DNA of 7,539 nt, taken from contig JACPRG010000115.1 in the NCBI GenBank assembly GCA_016190025.1, forward strand, positions 1 through 7,539, read 5' to 3'. Positions 5,899 to 7,539 of this stretch are shown here, piece after piece. Within the stretch, counting starts at the first letter, position 1. The number at the start of each line of letters is the position of its first letter. Made by a program: the position numbers and the translations under genes. Under the pieces are notes generated by a model. The model saw only the letters and a program-made list of their open reading frames with translations. It was not told the DNA's origin and ran no database searches. This DNA is from Candidatus Tectimicrobiota bacterium. GTDB taxonomy: Bacteria; UBA8248; JACPRG01.

Positions 5899-6918
5899 AT
5901 GAAAGGATGGGTCAGGTTTCTGCTGTTGTTGGCGGTCTTTTGGGCGCTCGCGGCCGCCCCGGAGGCGCCGGCCCAGACCAAGGTCACCTTCGGGATGGAC
6001 TACATCATCTACGGCAAGCACGCCGGGTTCTACGCGGCGCTCGACCGCGGCTTTTACCGCGACGCGGGCCTGGACACGGCCATCCTTCGCGGATACGGCT
6101 CGGGCGACACGGTCAAGAAGGTCCACACGAGGGTCGTGGATTTCGGGTTCGCCGACAGCGGGTCGGTGATCGTGGGGCGCACGAAGGGCACCCAGGTCCG
6201 CCTCATCGGCATGATCCACGACAAGTCGATGTTCGCCATCGTATCCCTGAAATCCACGGGGATCCGGACCCCCAAGGACCTGGAGGGAAAGGCCATCGGG
6301 GGGCCCGCGGGAAGCTCCACGTGGCTCATCTTCCCCGCCTTTGCGAAGCTGAACGGCGTGGACGAAAGCAAGGTGAAATATCTGCCCATGCCCGACGCCG
6401 CCAAGACCGCCAGCATCCTGGCCGGCAAGATCGACGGCGCCCCGTACTACATCACCGAGCTCCCCACGGCGAAGGCCCTGGCGACGAAGCAGGGAAAGGA
6501 GCTCTCGGCCCTGCTCTACGCCGACTGGGGGGTCGACATTTACAGCAACGGCCTCATCGCGCCGGACGCCACGATCAAAGGCAAGCCCGATCTCGTCCGG
6601 GGCTTCACCGCGGCCACGATGAAGGGCATGGCCTGGGCGATAGAGAACCCGGACGCCGCGGTGGACATCCTGCTCCGCCACTACCCGGCCATCCAGAAGG
6701 ACCTCGCCCGCGCCCACTGGGGCATCGCGGCGGAGTACCTCTTGACCCCGACGGCCAAAAAGCACGGGATCGGGTACATGGGCCGGGAGAAGATGGCGGA
6801 GACCGTCCGGCTGATCTCGACGTACATGGGCCTGAAGTCCGCGCCCCCCTTGGGTGAGGTGTACACCAACGAGTTCCTGCCGAAGCTCTTCCCCAAGTGG
6901 AAGGGAGGGGGCGCCTGA
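5899..6918 (+). CDS. NMT1/THI5-like ABC transporter substrate-binding protein
   Basis: This encodes 339 residues. The ATG at 5899 has GGAGG 8 nt upstream. Residues 1-26 form a signal peptide: MKGWVR, a Leu/Ala/Phe core, and a cleavage-like APA-Q. The mature part opens with KVTFGMDYIIYGKHAGFYAALDRGFYRDAGLD, the classic start of NMT1/SsuA/TauA-type binding proteins, followed by GYGSGDTVKKV, DFGFADSGSVIVGR and GIRTPKDLEGKAIGGPAGSSTW, which are the ligand-cleft loops. Family members deliver sulfonates, pyrimidine precursors, aromatic acids or similar small molecules to an ABC importer from the periplasm. No permease or ATPase is visible in the window. It lies 24 nt after the UGA-containing enzyme gene, probably in one transcript, and before a related enzyme gene, so its ligand is plausibly their substrate. 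That last point is inference. It stops with TGA. Confidence 0.9.
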   Translation: MKGWVRFLLLLAVFWALAAAPEAPAQTKVTFGMDYIIYGKHAGFYAALDRGFYRDAGLDTAILRGYGSGDTVKKVHTRVVDFGFADSGSVIVGRTKGTQVRLIGMIHDKSMFAIVSLKSTGIRTPKDLEGKAIGGPAGSSTWLIFPAFAKLNGVDESKVKYLPMPDAAKTASILAGKIDGAPYYITELPTAKALATKQGKELSALLYADWGVDIYSNGLIAPDATIKGKPDLVRGFTAATMKGMAWAIENPDAAVDILLRHYPAIQKDLARAHWGIAAEYLLTPTAKKHGIGYMGREKMAETVRLISTYMGLKSAPPLGEVYTNEFLPKLFPKWKGGGA

Positions 6919-6922
6919 GAGG

Positions 6923-6953
6923 CCACGGGCCTCAAGCGGCGAGGCCCGCGTGG
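6923..6953 (+). terminator. Hairpin just after the binding-protein gene
   Basis: CCACGGGCCT (6923-6932) pairs with AGGCCC...GTGG (6942-6953), 10 bp with a 2-nt bulge and a 9-nt loop, starting 5 nt after the stop codon. No U-tract follows (the next bases are AAGAAGG). It is therefore not a textbook factor-independent terminator; it may protect the mRNA 3' end or mark a rho-dependent stop. Confidence 0.35.
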
Positions 6954-6971
6954 AAGAAGGACGCGTGGCCC

Positions 6972-6987
6972 TGCCTGCCGGCAGGCA
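6972..6987. repeat. Perfect 16-bp palindrome TGCCTGCCGGCAGGCA
   Basis: A perfect self-complementary 16-mer lies in the 269-nt gap between the binding-protein and second enzyme genes. Two more pairs (6969-6970 with 6989-6990) follow after one mismatch. It resembles the CCTGCC/GGCAGG palindromes I recall as highly repeated in some environmental genomes, which is from memory. The rest of the gap (6991-7170) shows no gene I can support, only the ribosome site near its end. Confidence 0.55.
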
Positions 6988-7187
6988 AGGGGGATCCGCC
7001 GCCGATGACAACCGGATCGACCCAGCTGGCGAAGCAGCCCGAAAGGTGGCAAAGGGGTGCGGCTTTAGAACCAGCCCAAACAGGAAGCTGACGTGGCGAT
7101 CCGGGGTTCGGCGCCCGCATTCGGCCACCGGGACGAGCCTCGGGGGGGTCTGTTGACGCGGCCAAGACGGTTTTGGAGGGAAAGGTT

Positions 7188-7539
7188 ATGTATGGATGGC
7201 GGGCATTGATCGGTCTCATCGAGCCGACGGGGGGCCCCATGTTGCAGGCGGAGGTCAGGAGTGCGGCGCCCGAGGGGGTCTCCTTCGTAGGGAGTCGGAT
7301 GTACATCGAGACCGTCGACCTGAAAGGTATCGAGGGGATGGTGCAGCATGTGGAACGGTGCGGTCGGGACTTGGCCATCATGAAGGCGGACTGCGCGGTC
7401 CTTTGCGGGACGCCGGCGGGGTTTTTCAGGGGACACGCCGGCAACCGGGAAGTGACGGAGCGCCTTCGAGGCGCCTCGGGGCTTTCCTGCATGACACAGA
7501 TCTCGGCCGTCGTGGAGGGCCTGCGCCGGCTGAATTGCC
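7188..7539 (+). CDS. Second arylmalonate decarboxylase/maleate isomerase-family protein (3' partial)
   Basis: The frame runs from an ATG at 7188, with GGAGGG (7175-7180) 7 nt upstream, through 117 codons to the window end without a stop. The start reads WRALIGLIEPTGGPM, the usual first strand of this superfamily. The first catalytic loop is VLCGTPAGFFRG, then ERLRGASGLSCMTQISAVVEGLRRL, closely paralleling AMDase (MGTSLSFYRG ... ATGLPCTT). Gly74-Thr75 match the AMDase numbering exactly, with a Cys at 73. The lack of Cys at 74 favours a decarboxylase-like over a racemase-like first half-site, but the second Cys region lies beyond the window. It is a divergent paralogue of the UGA-interrupted gene 1.3 kb upstream, and the two flank the binding-protein gene. 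The product is cytoplasmic; the substrate is unknown. Confidence 0.85.
   Translation, partial: MYGWRALIGLIEPTGGPMLQAEVRSAAPEGVSFVGSRMYIETVDLKGIEGMVQHVERCGRDLAIMKADCAVLCGTPAGFFRGHAGNREVTERLRGASGLSCMTQISAVVEGLRRLNC

Noticed and set aside
4981..7128. A 715-residue open frame on the minus strand across the racemase-like and binding-protein genes
   Set aside because: Its product is low-complexity, rich in R, G, D, H and P, matches no family I know, and lies opposite two clearly recognisable genes. Long antisense frames are expected in GC-rich coding DNA.
6854..7156. A 100-residue plus-strand open frame in the gap after the binding-protein gene
   Set aside because: It starts inside the binding-protein gene, has no ribosome site, crosses the 16-bp palindrome and shows no family likeness.
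1..7539. CRISPR array, tRNA, rRNA, insertion-sequence or phage genes
   Set aside because: No regularly spaced direct repeats, RNA-gene folds, transposase or integrase motifs were seen on either strand.

Overview
The window is GC-rich bacterial DNA with dense, mostly Shine-Dalgarno-led genes. A periplasmic OmpA-type protein and a secreted solute-binding protein point to a Gram-negative organism. The gene mix (an FdrA-like protein, a cyclase-family hydrolase, arylmalonate-decarboxylase/racemase-like enzymes, an NMT1/THI5-type binding protein) and the scattered GC-rich palindromes suggest a metabolically versatile environmental lineage, such as a Rokubacteria/NC10-like or deltaproteobacterial genome. 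That placement is an impression, not a demonstration.

Layout: (1) 2-685 (+) is the 3' part of a coiled-coil/OmpA-domain protein. Its stop overlaps, tail to tail, the stop of (2) fdrA, 672-2252 (-). fdrA follows (3) a medium-chain Zn-type alcohol dehydrogenase, 2293-3336 (-), after a 40-nt gap, so the two look co-transcribed. (4) A 172-nt divergent spacer, holding a terminator-like hairpin that faces rightward, separates them from a cyclase-family metal hydrolase, 3509-4198 (+). (5) A YbaK-type aminoacyl-tRNA deacylase lies at 4368-4838 (+). (6) A 295-nt non-coding stretch carries an AT-rich segment, an FNR/CRP-type palindrome and a 13-bp hairpin. (7) An arylmalonate decarboxylase/Asp-Glu-racemase-like gene, 5134-5874 (+), has an in-frame UGA at codon 75. 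(8) A periplasmic NMT1/THI5-type binding protein lies at 5899-6918 (+). (9) After a 269-nt palindrome-bearing gap comes the start of a second racemase/decarboxylase-family gene, 7188 to the window end (+).

The strongest anomaly is codon 75 of gene 7. The reading frame is intact and family-like on both sides of the UGA. UGA is the ordinary stop of four other reading events here (fdrA, the YbaK-type gene, the binding protein, and gene 7's own end), so this is not a global code change. The UGA is followed by a hairpin whose GG-containing apical loop begins 18 nt downstream, the geometry of a bacterial SECIS element, and it falls in the first catalytic loop of the enzyme family. A selenocysteine-containing member of this superfamily is therefore possible. 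A recent nonsense mutation or a base-call error remains a serious alternative.

Taken together, the right half looks like a small-molecule uptake and catabolism locus: a binding protein flanked by two related C-C/C-H bond-acting enzymes, possibly under an FNR-type oxygen or redox regulator. The cyclase, dehydrogenase and FdrA could process the same or a related carboxylic/amide substrate. No permease, ATPase, Sec machinery or FdrA partner genes are visible in the window.
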